From the NCBI GenBank assembly GCA_022844565.1, contig JALHLK010000005.1, positions 1-64,000 of the forward strand: a stretch of DNA of 64,000 nucleotides, given 5' to 3'. The notes beneath the pieces were generated by a model. The model had not been told where the DNA came from, did no database searches, and was given only the letters and a program-made list of their open reading frames with translations. Source of the stretch: Saprospiraceae bacterium (GTDB lineage Bacteria; Bacteroidota; Bacteroidia; Chitinophagales; Saprospiraceae). The position numbers were made by a program, and so were the translations under genes. Shown here in pieces: positions 32,469 to 43,000 of the stretch (positions are counted from its first letter, which is position 1; every line of letters starts with the position of its first letter).

Positions 32469-34139
32469 ATGCCTTCTTTAGCACAACATTCAGGTACACT
32501 TGGTCGAAGACTAGCCAAACACCTTATCAGAAGGTGTACTTACAATCATAGTGTCCCACTGATTAATTCATTCGCAGGTATGACAGCTGACCAGGCAGTA
32601 GAAGCTTTACTTGGCAATTATCAAAACTTCAGACCCGAACCTTTAAATCCTAATAACGGCAAACCTTGGTTGAATGACACCATAAATGGAGAAGAGGTAG
32701 TAACAACAAATCAAGGACCATATAGAGATTACATAGCAGGATGGTGGCTCGATGAAGCGCGACGTGATCAGACATTAAATCACAAAATGCAGTGGTTTTT
32801 ACATTCTATCTTTATTACGAATCATGATATAACAGACAATGATCATTTTTTTGATTATTTAAAAATCAATGAAGCTTTTGCGCTCAATAATATTCGTAAA
32901 TACGCATACAATATTTCACTGAGCAATTTAATGCTGAGATATTTAGACGGTCAAGCTAACTCTAGGACTAGCCCAAATGAAAACTATGCACGTGAGTTTT
33001 TAGAATTGTTTACCATTACAAAAGGTCCACAGGCAGGACCTGGTAATTACACCCATTATACAGAGCAAGATGTACAGACAGCAGCAAAACTTTTGACAGG
33101 ATTTAGAATGACAACACGTATTCTAGGTGTAAATAATACATTCTCAGACCCACCCCAATCAAGTCCAATAGTACCAACAGGTGCACAATTTGGGACAGTA
33201 GATTACAATAGGCACACTACAGGTAACAAAACATTTTCTTCAGCATTGGGCGGTGTGACCATCACTGGAGCGACGAATGCAGCTGGGATGTACACGGAGT
33301 TAGAGGCTTTTGTTAACCTAATATTTGCTCAGCAACAGACAGCTATTAGCTACGCCACACGCTTGTACAGATACTTTGTCAGTACTAAAATTGATGCAAC
33401 CATACAAAATGACATCATCATACCCCTTGCCAATACATTAAGGTCTAACGACTACGATTTAAAACCTGTGCTAAGACAATTGTTAAAAAGTCAACACTTC
33501 TTTGGGACAGATGATGGTAATCTTTCTAACAATACAATAGGAAGTCTTATCAAATCACCAATAGAAATGTTACTCAATGCAATGACATTCTTTAATTTGA
33601 ATCCTCCAGACCCTAATGACCAATATTATAATCACTATCACAACTGGTATCAAAGAAGTGTTATAACTAATGTTTTTAGAGCCTCAGGTTTCGAAATATT
33701 TGCTCCAGAAAATGTAGCTGGATATCCCGCCTATTATCAAGAACCTGCGTATTCACGAAACTGGTTTAACGGTAGTACATTGATCGCACGATACAAAATG
33801 ATCGAAATATTATTAACAGGCAATAGGGTTCTGTTAAGTGGATCAAATGGTGGTGTTAAAGTAGATATACCTACATTTGTCAGAAATTCAGGATATTTTT
33901 CAAACCCTAAAGATGCCAATATACTTGTTGATGAGTTTCTTGATTATCTACTCGTAGAAACACCTAATGCAGCTAGAAGACAATACTTTTTGAATATACT
34001 TTTAGATGATCTTTCACCGATCAATTGGATGTTTGACTGGCAAGCTTATTTAGATACGAATAATGCCTCCTCCGTAAAAGTTGCCTTAGACCGTTTTGTA
34101 AAAGCCATTTTTTCAAGTCAAGAATACCAATTATTTTAA
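32469..34139 (+). CDS. DUF1800 domain-containing protein
   Basis: A 556-aa protein of the DUF1800 family: GRRLAKHLIRRCTYNHS near the N terminus, then WWLDEARRDQTLNHKMQWFLHSIFIT (about 96-121), NSRTSPNENYAREFLELFTI (about 163-182), TEQDVQTAAKLLTGFR, and TGNKTFSSALGG. No signal peptide is evident at the chosen start. These proteins almost always precede a DUF1501 gene, as here with a 22-bp gap, and the pair is widespread in Bacteroidota and Planctomycetota. The function of the pair is not established. Confidence 0.9.
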   Translation: MPSLAQHSGTLGRRLAKHLIRRCTYNHSVPLINSFAGMTADQAVEALLGNYQNFRPEPLNPNNGKPWLNDTINGEEVVTTNQGPYRDYIAGWWLDEARRDQTLNHKMQWFLHSIFITNHDITDNDHFFDYLKINEAFALNNIRKYAYNISLSNLMLRYLDGQANSRTSPNENYAREFLELFTITKGPQAGPGNYTHYTEQDVQTAAKLLTGFRMTTRILGVNNTFSDPPQSSPIVPTGAQFGTVDYNRHTTGNKTFSSALGGVTITGATNAAGMYTELEAFVNLIFAQQQTAISYATRLYRYFVSTKIDATIQNDIIIPLANTLRSNDYDLKPVLRQLLKSQHFFGTDDGNLSNNTIGSLIKSPIEMLLNAMTFFNLNPPDPNDQYYNHYHNWYQRSVITNVFRASGFEIFAPENVAGYPAYYQEPAYSRNWFNGSTLIARYKMIEILLTGNRVLLSGSNGGVKVDIPTFVRNSGYFSNPKDANILVDEFLDYLLVETPNAARRQYFLNILLDDLSPINWMFDWQAYLDTNNASSVKVALDRFVKAIFSSQEYQLF

Positions 34140-34161
34140 CATCACCCCGAAATTATATACT

Positions 34162-35967
34162 ATGAAAAGAAGAAAGTTTTTAAAAAATATAGGCACATTG
34201 AGTGCAGCTCCTTTATTGTTGCATGGTCTTCCAGTCAATGCTTTTAGTACCGCATCTATGTTGCCTCTATTAAACTGCCAAGGTATCGACGATAGAGTTT
34301 TGGTTGTGATCTTTTTAAAAGGTGCGAATGATGGTGTAAATACGATCGTACCCATCAACCAATATGACGACTATGCGGCTAAAAGGCCTACTATAAAATT
34401 GAATAATGTGGGATCTGCAAATGGTATTATCAATTTAGATACATCCCAAAGTATTGCGCTAGAAAGGCAAGTAGGTATTCATCCTGTTATGACTGCTTTT
34501 AAGAGCATGTACGAAGGTGGTAAAGCAAATCTCATACAAGCCGTAGGATATCCACAACCCAATAAATCTCATTTTAAGGCTACAGACTTATGGCTTTCTG
34601 GTGGTGACGGTACTCCTGCCAACTTTGACCTAGGCAGCGGTTGGATAGGACGATATATGGAATCTGCATATCCGGGTGTTTATGGTGTTTCTACGCCACA
34701 ATTTCCGGACCCTTTAGGAATACAATTTGGCGATACAAAACCATCTAATGCATTTCACAATCATGAAAAAGAATATCTAGGCATAAACCTGACAGATCAA
34801 AACCTTTCTGGTCTATATGGGTTGCTTAATGGGCTCGGTACGGCACCTCATGCTGCAATAGCAAGTTCAGATTATGGTGACGAACTCAATTATATAATGA
34901 ATGTGGAGAATAGCACCAATACTTACGGTAGTAGAATCTCTTCTGTGTTTAACGCTGGAATGAACTCCTCTATCACATACCCCAGCAGTAGTCTTGCCGG
35001 CCAATTAAAATCCGTAGCGAGGTTGATCAAAGGAGGCATTAAGACTAAAGTTTTTCTCACACATAAAGGTGGATTTGATACACACGTCAATCAAGTAGTT
35101 GGCACAGATACAAGTACAGGTACTCATGCCAACCTTTTAAAAGACGTATTTGATAGTATTAAGGCATTTCATGATGACCTAAATTCTATGGGATTAGAAC
35201 AAAGAGTCGTAACCGTTACCTTTTCTGAATTTGGAAGAAAGGTAGCACAAAATGGAAGTCTTGGAACAGATCATGGAAATTTTGCACCGATGTTTATGTT
35301 TGGACCCGCGGTACAAGCTGGTATTGTTGGTAATAATATTGTGATAAATAACATTGGATCTGATGGTGTCATGTTTGAAGGAAGTACCAATACCCAAATG
35401 CAATTTGACTATCGAAGTGTCTTCAAGACATTATTGAAAGATTGGCTAGGTGCAGGTCAAACCATCATTGACCAATCCATGTTTGGCTCTTATAATACGG
35501 TGAACAATCTAATCAAAAGTACTTCTGCAGTTGCCGCAAACTGTTTTACCAGCCCGATTTGTTATGATTATGTGACAACTAGTTTTGATGGCACAGTTGG
35601 TTCTCTTAGAAAGGTGATAGAATGTCTGCCTTCAAATGGCGGTGTAGCCAAAATTGCTATTGGAGATAATCTGCCATTCAATCAAGGTAGTATTATGATA
35701 GATAAACAAGTATCCATCGAGCCTTTTAACAATCAGCCTGTTCTTAGGTCTTCAGCACAAAATCCAATATTTACAGTTGGATTTGGCGGCAACTTGACGA
35801 TTACAGGATTGACCCTGTATGGTAATGACAATACGCCTATCATCATAAATAATGGCAATCTTACCCTTATCAATTGTAATTTTAAAGGATCAGACAATCC
35901 CGATAGTTTTATACAAAATAGTGGTAATATGATTATTCAAGGGCGAGTGGAATTTTTGAGAAGTTAG
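34162..35967 (+). CDS. DUF1501 domain-containing protein with C-terminal beta-helix-like extension
   Basis: A 601-aa exported protein. The N terminus MKRRKFLKNIGTLSAAPLLL is Tat-like, although it has RRKFLK with Lys-Arg-Arg rather than a perfect SRRxFLK. The DUF1501 (alkaline-phosphatase-superfamily-like) domain covers about 40-445: VVIFLKGANDGVNTIVP, HPVMTAFKSMY, LTHKGGFDTHVNQ, VTFSEFGRKVAQNGSLGTDHG. After about residue 470 an extra region (VGSLRKVIECLPSNGG, LTITGLTLYGN, NGNLTLINCNFKG, SGNMIIQGRVEF) reads like a short parallel beta-helix, of the kind used as a surface or adhesion module. A TTAGG-like run follows the stop. Confidence 0.88.
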   Translation: MKRRKFLKNIGTLSAAPLLLHGLPVNAFSTASMLPLLNCQGIDDRVLVVIFLKGANDGVNTIVPINQYDDYAAKRPTIKLNNVGSANGIINLDTSQSIALERQVGIHPVMTAFKSMYEGGKANLIQAVGYPQPNKSHFKATDLWLSGGDGTPANFDLGSGWIGRYMESAYPGVYGVSTPQFPDPLGIQFGDTKPSNAFHNHEKEYLGINLTDQNLSGLYGLLNGLGTAPHAAIASSDYGDELNYIMNVENSTNTYGSRISSVFNAGMNSSITYPSSSLAGQLKSVARLIKGGIKTKVFLTHKGGFDTHVNQVVGTDTSTGTHANLLKDVFDSIKAFHDDLNSMGLEQRVVTVTFSEFGRKVAQNGSLGTDHGNFAPMFMFGPAVQAGIVGNNIVINNIGSDGVMFEGSTNTQMQFDYRSVFKTLLKDWLGAGQTIIDQSMFGSYNTVNNLIKSTSAVAANCFTSPICYDYVTTSFDGTVGSLRKVIECLPSNGGVAKIAIGDNLPFNQGSIMIDKQVSIEPFNNQPVLRSSAQNPIFTVGFGGNLTITGLTLYGNDNTPIIINNGNLTLINCNFKGSDNPDSFIQNSGNMIIQGRVEFLRS

Positions 35968-36023
35968 GTTATTGAGAGGGGTTAAGCGGATGAGTTGCAA
36001 ATTAAGTTATTCAATGTAATTTC

Positions 36024-36779
36024 TCAATCAACCTTAAAAGCACCTTGAATATTATTAGATAACTCAATTACTTGTGGAAGTTGTGTCAATGAATGTAACT
36101 GAGGATTTTTATCTATTTCAAATATCTTAGTACTTCCAAATATCTTTTTTGCGTCCATCGATAAGTTCACAGTATTTGTACCACCTTTTTTTACTTCTAA
36201 GTTGATAGGCATTTCGAAGCAACGATAGGCGTCTTTAGAACCTGTATGCAGGGAAAAGCCCAATTCTTTAGTACCATCTCTATTCGCATCTAAAAAGCCT
36301 TCAGCGCGGAAGAAGATGTAGGAATTCCAGCCTGCCCAATATTCGCTTTGATCGCTCAAATCACTATTTGATTTAAAGTCAGCTGGGGTTTTTTGATTAT
36401 TTTTACTGTTAACACCAATACAGATTGAGATTTTTGAGTACTCTCCCTCTTCAAATCCTGAAAATGTAACGTTTTTACCAATTAATGCCTTGGATAATTC
36501 TCCATTGGAATTATTAAAGTTGACCATTTTTACATCCTCAGATTTGAGTGCAGTACTTCCTTGAAACAAAGTTACATCACTTACAAAAAAGCTAAGCCGA
36601 TTAAAAAGTAAAGTTCGACCATCGGGATATGAAACATCCTTTAGAAAGACTAACGGTGCTCCGTCGTAGTTTAACTTTATGTTTAAATCAATACTTTCAG
36701 AAGTCAAATTTTCTTTTTCGCATCCTAGAGAAAAAGATAATATTATTATAGTAAACAGTATCAAACTTATATTTTTCAT
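36024..36779 (-). CDS. MbnP-like lipoprotein
   Basis: A 251-aa lipoprotein (lipobox LGC, Cys about 20). The body matches the MbnP-like family: DLNIKLNYDGAPL, LLFNRLSFFVSDVTLF, FSGFEEGEYSKISICIGVNSKNN, SEYWAGWNSYIFFRAEGFLDANRDG and LGFSLHTGSKDAYRCFEMPI. Family members are periplasmic or surface copper-related proteins, usually paired with a haem peroxidase MbnH. No MbnH is seen here. It is divergent from the TetR-efflux operon, separated by about 195 bp. Confidence 0.78.
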   Translation of the reverse strand: MKNISLILFTIIILSFSLGCEKENLTSESIDLNIKLNYDGAPLVFLKDVSYPDGRTLLFNRLSFFVSDVTLFQGSTALKSEDVKMVNFNNSNGELSKALIGKNVTFSGFEEGEYSKISICIGVNSKNNQKTPADFKSNSDLSDQSEYWAGWNSYIFFRAEGFLDANRDGTKELGFSLHTGSKDAYRCFEMPINLEVKKGGTNTVNLSMDAKKIFGSTKIFEIDKNPQLHSLTQLPQVIELSNNIQGAFKVD

Positions 36780-36929
36780 CTTTAAAAATTTATAACAATA
36801 AAACGATTGGAATATTCTATTTGTTGCAATAAGAAGCTCTTTATATTTATTCTGTTTTTTTTACAATTATTGTTAAATTATAGTTAATTTCTCTTAAAAT
36901 TAACTTCTTAGTTAAACATTATTCTGACT

Positions 36930-36960
36930 TTTGTCTTAACTAACCAGTTGGTTAACTTTT
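36930..36960 (+). promoter_or_regulatory. Promoter and palindromic operator of the TetR-efflux operon
   Basis: TTTG (36930-36933), 19 bp, TAACTTTT (36953-36960, near TAnnTTTG). Over it lies the palindrome TAACCA-GT-TGGTTA (36941-36954), whose right arm overlaps the -7 box. Its position fits autorepression by the TetR protein encoded just downstream. Confidence 0.5.
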
Positions 36961-36974
36961 ATTAATTCATTATT

Positions 36975-37580
36975 TTGACAACAGAAGATACGATTAAACA
37001 TGCAGCTATGGGTGTATTTCTCAAATCTGGCTTCAATGGAGCTAGGATGCAAGAAATTGCTGATATTGCTGGTGTAAACAAAGCAATGCTTCATTATTAT
37101 TTTTCAAGTAAAGAACAATTATTTGATAAAGTGTTTTCAGATGCTATGCTTACCTTAATACCCGAATTAGATGCTATTATTAGCTCAGATAGGCCTTTGA
37201 TAGAAAAAATGAAGGCTTTTGTCACACTCAATTTCAGGCAACATCAAAAGCATCCTCAACTATTGCAATTTGTTTTTAACGAATTGGCAAACAATCCTGA
37301 GAGAATGCAATCTCATGTAAAATGTATTGACCCATTTAATAAATACATATCCTATTTTGGAGAACAATACCTAAAAGAGGTTGCGTCGGGTAATTTTAAA
37401 GAATATCCGCTTATGCAATTGGTTGTCATTATACAAGGATTGACAGAGTATTATCACCTTTCTCGTCCTTTCTTAGCCCCTTTCTTAGGGCAACATGGAG
37501 TTATATTGGATAAAGCGTTTGAGGACAATTTACTTGATCAAATTTTAATAATTTTAGAACAATTACTTTTAAACAAATAA
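36975..37580 (+). CDS. TetR/AcrR family transcriptional regulator
   Basis: A 201-aa regulator with an N-terminal helix-turn-helix (residues about 1-48: TIKHAAMGVFLKSGFNGARMQEIADIAGVNKAMLHYYFSSKEQLFDKVF). The start is a TTG codon at 36975: the next ATG, 12 codons on, would remove the first DNA-binding helix. The ligand-binding part is all alpha and variable. It is first of an operon with TolC, an adaptor and an RND pump, and a palindrome at 36941-36954 lies just upstream, so it most likely represses this operon until a substrate of the pump binds. Confidence 0.9.
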   Translation: MTTEDTIKHAAMGVFLKSGFNGARMQEIADIAGVNKAMLHYYFSSKEQLFDKVFSDAMLTLIPELDAIISSDRPLIEKMKAFVTLNFRQHQKHPQLLQFVFNELANNPERMQSHVKCIDPFNKYISYFGEQYLKEVASGNFKEYPLMQLVVIIQGLTEYYHLSRPFLAPFLGQHGVILDKAFEDNLLDQILIILEQLLLNK

Positions 37581-37594
37581 AAAGATATTTTTTT

Positions 37595-38923
37595 ATGAAG
37601 AAACTATTATTTGTACTTCTTATCTTGAGTTCCTATCATCTCGAGGTTAAAAGTCAGCAAGCAGTGTCACTTACATTGGATGAGGTGATACAAAAGACAA
37701 TTTCTAATAGCCCGATGCTTAAAAAATTGAGTTTAAACGATCAAAAAAACAGCTACGAATTACAAGCATTTAACAGTGTCATGAGGCCTAAAGTAGATTT
37801 GGAAGCGCAACTGGGCTTTAATCCAATATTGCCAACACAAAGGATTCCTGACTTTATTAATGGTAATTTGGATGAAACCATTCCTGTGCAGTTTGGTACT
37901 TTTCAAAATCATCAAGCAACACTTGGAGTGAGTAAAATACTATACTCTAAAGGAATTGCAGCTGGTCGAGAAGCTCTAAAAAAGTCTTTTGATCTAAATG
38001 GAGCTCAAACAAAAAAAGCAAAGGAAGACTTAGTATTCTCCATCACAAAACTATACTTTCAAGTACAAAGTATAAAATTTCAAGAAAGTAACATTAATAA
38101 TTCAATAGCTCAAATTGAAAAATTAATAGAACTATCCAAAGCTCGTGAAAAATCTGGTCTTGGCCTCGCAATTGACACCGATAGACTTCGATTAAACATT
38201 AACAATTTAACTTCGCAAAGGGAAATAATCCTAGCACAAGAACAATCGTTGGTCAATATAATCAATGTATTAACTGGATTACCTTTTGATACCAAAATAA
38301 ACTTTATCACTAAAGAGTATAAATCTAAAGACTTTTTACCAAGTATAGACCCTAAGGTTGTAAAATCTTCAACACTTGACCTGTTGGATCTTCAGAAAGA
38401 AGTCATTAAAGCACAGATTGAATCTACGTTGGCGTCTAATAAGCCTACTTTAGCAACATTTGGTAATTTAGCAGGTCAAATGCTCGGTAATGGTGCTGGA
38501 GATCTATTTAAAGGAGATCGGTATTCCATATTTTTTGTTTTTGGTGTACAATTTAAAATGCCAATTTATGATGGTAAGCAAACTTTGCACAAATCAAATA
38601 GTGCTAAAATTGACTTACTGCAAGTGGACGAAGATAAGAAAAACTTTATTCAAGGTATCGAACAACAGTATCTTCAAGCATATCAGTCCTATTTTTCTAA
38701 TTTAAAACAACTCCAAATACAAAAAGAATCTGTAGTGTTGGCACAAAAAATTTATGATTTGACACAAGATCGATATGCCCAAGGTATTACACCGCTTATT
38801 GATGTGATCGATGCTCAAAAAAATCTTGCAGATGCAAAAAATATGATCGATATCACTAACCAAAACATCACTTTAAATAAAGTCGACCTTACCTATTTTG
38901 AAGGAAATATTCTAGATCTTTAG
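37595..38923 (+). CDS. TolC family outer membrane efflux protein
   Basis: A 442-aa outer-membrane channel of a tripartite pump. Signal peptide KLLFVLLILSSYHLEVKSQ, then two repeats of long amphipathic helices with short strands (LTLDEVIQKTISNSPMLKKL near the start; IYDLTQDRYAQGITPLIDVIDAQKNLADAKN near the end, the typical OEP motif). It lies 14 bp after the regulator and 43 bp before the adaptor. Confidence 0.92.
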   Translation: MKKLLFVLLILSSYHLEVKSQQAVSLTLDEVIQKTISNSPMLKKLSLNDQKNSYELQAFNSVMRPKVDLEAQLGFNPILPTQRIPDFINGNLDETIPVQFGTFQNHQATLGVSKILYSKGIAAGREALKKSFDLNGAQTKKAKEDLVFSITKLYFQVQSIKFQESNINNSIAQIEKLIELSKAREKSGLGLAIDTDRLRLNINNLTSQREIILAQEQSLVNIINVLTGLPFDTKINFITKEYKSKDFLPSIDPKVVKSSTLDLLDLQKEVIKAQIESTLASNKPTLATFGNLAGQMLGNGAGDLFKGDRYSIFFVFGVQFKMPIYDGKQTLHKSNSAKIDLLQVDEDKKNFIQGIEQQYLQAYQSYFSNLKQLQIQKESVVLAQKIYDLTQDRYAQGITPLIDVIDAQKNLADAKNMIDITNQNITLNKVDLTYFEGNILDL

Positions 38924-38966
38924 ATTAAACAAAAAAAATAAAAACATCACAAAATATATTATAGTT

Positions 38967-40055
38967 ATGAACAAAAGATTAATCGTAAATTTATTAGTAC
39001 TTCTTGGAATTGTAGCAATTGCAGTTATAATTTATATACAATTGGGCAAAAACAAAGTAGTCATGGCAGAAAACTCTGCACTATCGCAAAAAGTTAATGA
39101 CCAAATACCAGTAACATCTGCTGAGGTAAGTCAAATTGAGTTTTCTAACAATTTTAGTGTAGATGGTAGTTTTGCACCCTCTCAAAAGACAATGGTAATT
39201 GCAAACATACCAGGAATTGTCACTAAATTAAATATCAAGGATGGTTCTTATGTTACTAAAGGAAGTATCCTAGCAGTTTTAGACAATGATTTACTACAAA
39301 ACCAAGTAAAATCAATAGAAGCAAATATTTCAAAAATGAAAAAGGATCTCGAGCGATATAATATTCTTGCACAGAATGGAGGAATTGCTCAACAACAAAT
39401 TGATGAAGTTACCAACGGAATCCTTCAATATGAGATTCAATTAGCATCGACAAAAAAACAAATTTCAGATACTTACCTCAGAGCACCAATAAGCGGCGTT
39501 ATTTCAAGTAAAAAAATAGAGCAAGGAGGATATTTAGCCCCAGGGGCTCAAGTAGCTGAAATAATCAATATTAATCCTTTGAAGTTTCAGGCATATCTCA
39601 CTGAAAGTGAAGTATTTAAAATCAAACAAGGTCAGCAAGTTGAAATTAGTACAAACTTACATTCAGGGAAGGACTATAATGGAACAATCACACTAATTGA
39701 TGTGGAAGCTTCACCCACAAAAACTTTTTTAGTTGAAATTACAACTCCAAATTCTAGTACTCATCCTTTAAAAGCGGGTGTAAATGGTAAAGTAAGGTTT
39801 TCCTCTGTGGGAAGTACAAATGGATTAGCTGTTCCAAAACGAGCAATAGTTGGGTCATATACTAATGCAAGTGTATATTTGATAGATAATGGCACAGCTG
39901 TATTGACGCCTGTCACCATAGGTAAAACTAATGAAAGTTTTGTGCAAGTAGTATCAGGATTGAATCAAGGTCAAAGTGTCGTTACATCTGGACAAATCAA
40001 CTTGAAAGATGGCACTAAAGTCGAAGTGATGAAGGATTTAGCAAAGGCAAATTAA
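38967..40055 (+). CDS. RND efflux periplasmic adaptor (membrane fusion protein)
   Basis: A 362-aa adaptor with one N-terminal membrane anchor (LIVNLLVLLGIVAIAVIIYIQ). The lipoyl half-motifs are GIVTKLNIKDGSYVTKGSILAVLDND (about 78-103) and LRAPISGVISSKKIEQGGYLAPG (about 170-193), flanking a coiled-coil hairpin (about 105-165). Beta-barrel and membrane-proximal domains follow (QGQQVEISTNLHSGKDYNGTI, VPKRAIVGSY). It bridges the RND pump and TolC. Confidence 0.93.
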   Translation: MNKRLIVNLLVLLGIVAIAVIIYIQLGKNKVVMAENSALSQKVNDQIPVTSAEVSQIEFSNNFSVDGSFAPSQKTMVIANIPGIVTKLNIKDGSYVTKGSILAVLDNDLLQNQVKSIEANISKMKKDLERYNILAQNGGIAQQQIDEVTNGILQYEIQLASTKKQISDTYLRAPISGVISSKKIEQGGYLAPGAQVAEIININPLKFQAYLTESEVFKIKQGQQVEISTNLHSGKDYNGTITLIDVEASPTKTFLVEITTPNSSTHPLKAGVNGKVRFSSVGSTNGLAVPKRAIVGSYTNASVYLIDNGTAVLTPVTIGKTNESFVQVVSGLNQGQSVVTSGQINLKDGTKVEVMKDLAKAN

Positions 40056-40098
40056 AATTCCCACATCAGAGATTTTTTAAAACTAAAATAAAAATAAA

Positions 40099-43000
40099 AT
40101 GACTTTAACAGAGTTAGCTATAAAAAGACCATCACTCATTGTGGTGATTTTCTCAGTTTTGACATTTTTGGGTATCGTAAGTTATAGTTTTTTGAACTAT
40201 GAATTGATACCTAAATTCACAGCACCAATTGTATTTGTCAACACGATATACCCTGGTGCGAATCCAAATGAAGTTGAAAATTCAGTCACAAAACCACTAG
40301 AAGATGCATTGTCATCACTTGGAGGTATCAACTTAATTCAAGGTACATCTTCAGAAAGTGTAAGCACGATAGTAATGGAGTTTTCTCAGACTACAGATAT
40401 CGAAATTGCCATAAACGAAGCTTCACGTAAGATCGAACAAATCATTCCTCTGTTGCCTAAAGATGCGAAAGCTCCTGTCATTTCTAAGTTTTCTTCGGAC
40501 GAGTTTCCGATATTGAATGTTGGAGCCACTGCAAATCTAAAGCCTACAGAGTTTTATGATATGATTAAAAATCAAGTCCAACCGTCTTTAGCTCAAGTGC
40601 CTGGTGTTGGCCAAGTAGCAATCATCGGTGGAATTGAAAGAGAGATAAAGGTAAATCTAAATCAAGAAAAACTTGAAGCTTATAATTTATCTTCTGCATT
40701 GGTTTTGGCAAAAGTTCAAATGTCCAATTTGGATTTTCCTACCGGTAAAATAAAAAATGATAATCAAAATATAATTATTCGATTAGCTGGTAAATATGAG
40801 TCAGTAGATCAATTGTCAAATTTAATCCTTACCAACTTCGAAGGTCAAAACATATATTTGAGAGATGTAGCAACTGTAGAAGATTCCGAAAAAGATCAAG
40901 AAACCATCAATAGGGTTAATGGCAAAGAAGCTATAGGATTATTGGTACTTAAGCAATCAGATGCCAATGCTGTTGCCGTAGCAAAAGGAGTTAGGGTATC
41001 CTTAGACTCACTTTCGTCAAAATATAAAACCAATAATCTATTGTTTGATGTTGCTAGTGATACCAGTGAGTTTACTTTAGAAGCAGTAGACGCAGTGAAT
41101 CATGACTTAGTATTGGCAATTATTTTGGTTGCATTGGTATGTCTGGTATTTCTTCATAGCCTTAGAAACGCAATGATCGTAATGATTGCGATTCCTACAT
41201 CGCTGGTGGTTGCATTTATAGGTATGTATGCTTTTGGGTTTACACTTAATTTGATGACTTTATTGGCTATGTCATTGGTCGTTGGTATATTGGTAGATGA
41301 CTCGATTGTGGTCTTAGAAAACATATATCGCCACTTAGAGATGGGTAAAGATAGAAGGCAAGCAGCAATTGACGGGAGAAATGAAATTGGATTTACAGCA
41401 CTGAGTATTACACTTGTAGATGTGGTCGTTTTTGTACCTATTGCTTTGACAGGGGGTATTGTTGGAAGTATTATGAAGTCATTTGCATGGGTAGTTGTAA
41501 TATCAACGCTTATGAGTTTATTTGTATCCTTTACGATCACACCTTTATTGGCGTCTAGATTTAGTAAACTGTCAATTTATCCTAAAGGAAGTTTTGGGGA
41601 TCTGATATTCGGAACTTTCGAAAAAGGACTTCATGCTTTTACCAATTGGTATACTGATATATTGAAGTTTATCTTAAAAAGATGGTGGATGGCCATGTTT
41701 GTAGTAGTGGGAGGATGTGGTACTTTCTTTACTTCGTTTGGCTTGGTGCAAAATGGATACATTGGTACTGACTTTATTGCACAATCGGATAGAGGAGAGT
41801 TCATCATATCCGTAGAACTCCCAAATGATGCTTCCTTAAGAGAAACAAACCTCGCAACGCTCAAAGCAGAAAGCTACCTGAAAAATAACCCTGATGTCAT
41901 AAAAATATTTTCTAATGTGGGTAGAACTACTGGCGTCGTTCAACAAAATATGAGTAACAAAGCAGAAATTAATGTTAAGTTAGTATCTAAAGATAAAAGA
42001 AAAGGACAGTTACCATCTGATTTATACGCAAAAAATATCAGAAATGACTTAGAAAAACAAATACCAGGGGCTAAATTTAGGTATACCCCAGTTAGTTTTT
42101 TCGGAGGAGCAGATGAGGATCCCGTTCAAGTTGTTGTCAGTTCAGCGAGTTATGATGAAGCCATGAAATATGGCAATATCGTAAAAGATGAGTTGACAAA
42201 AATCCCAGGAGCCACGGAAGTACGTTTAAATGTTGATGAGGCATCTCCTGAAGTGAGGGTATCATTAGATCGAAGGAAAGTAGCGGAACTAGGATTGGAT
42301 GTAGCAACAATAGGTCAAACAATGCAAGTTGCTTTTGCTGGTGATTCAGACGGAAAGTTTAGAGATGGCGCTTATGAATACGATATCAATATTCAATTAA
42401 ATGCATTTGACAGACGAAAGATAGATGATGTAAAAAATCTAACATTCCTTAATAATAAAGGCCAAAAAGTTTATCTCTACCAAGTTGCAGATATATATCA
42501 AGCTACAGGTCCATCAGTATTATCAAGAAGAGATCGTATACCATCTGTAATCGTAAGATCACAAATATTGGGTAGATCACTTGGTGAAATTGGTCAAGAT
42601 CTAAAAGATAAAGTTGCAACGTTAAATCTTCCTCCTAGTGTCAATATTTACTATGAGGGAAATTTAAAACAACAAAGTGAAGGATTCACTACCCTACTAT
42701 TGGCCTTAGCAGCAGCAATTTTATTTATGTATCTCATTATGGTTGCATTATACGATGATTATGTATATCCATTTGTTGTAATGTTTTCGCTTCCAGTCGC
42801 TGTTTCCGGTGCTTTACTAGCCTTGGCTTTATCTATGAAGGTGATGGATATATTTACGATGTTAGGAATGATCATGTTGATGGGGTTAGTAGGTAAAAAT
42901 GCGATATTATTGGTTGATTTTGCCAATAAGGCAAAGGCAGAAGGAATGAGTACTTTTGACGCTCTCATTGAGTCAGGACGTACTAGAATACGACCAATCT

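Noticed and set aside
41154-41540. 128-codon minus-strand ORF inside the RND pump gene
   Set aside because: Antisense shadow of a strongly conserved membrane protein; no independent start or domain.
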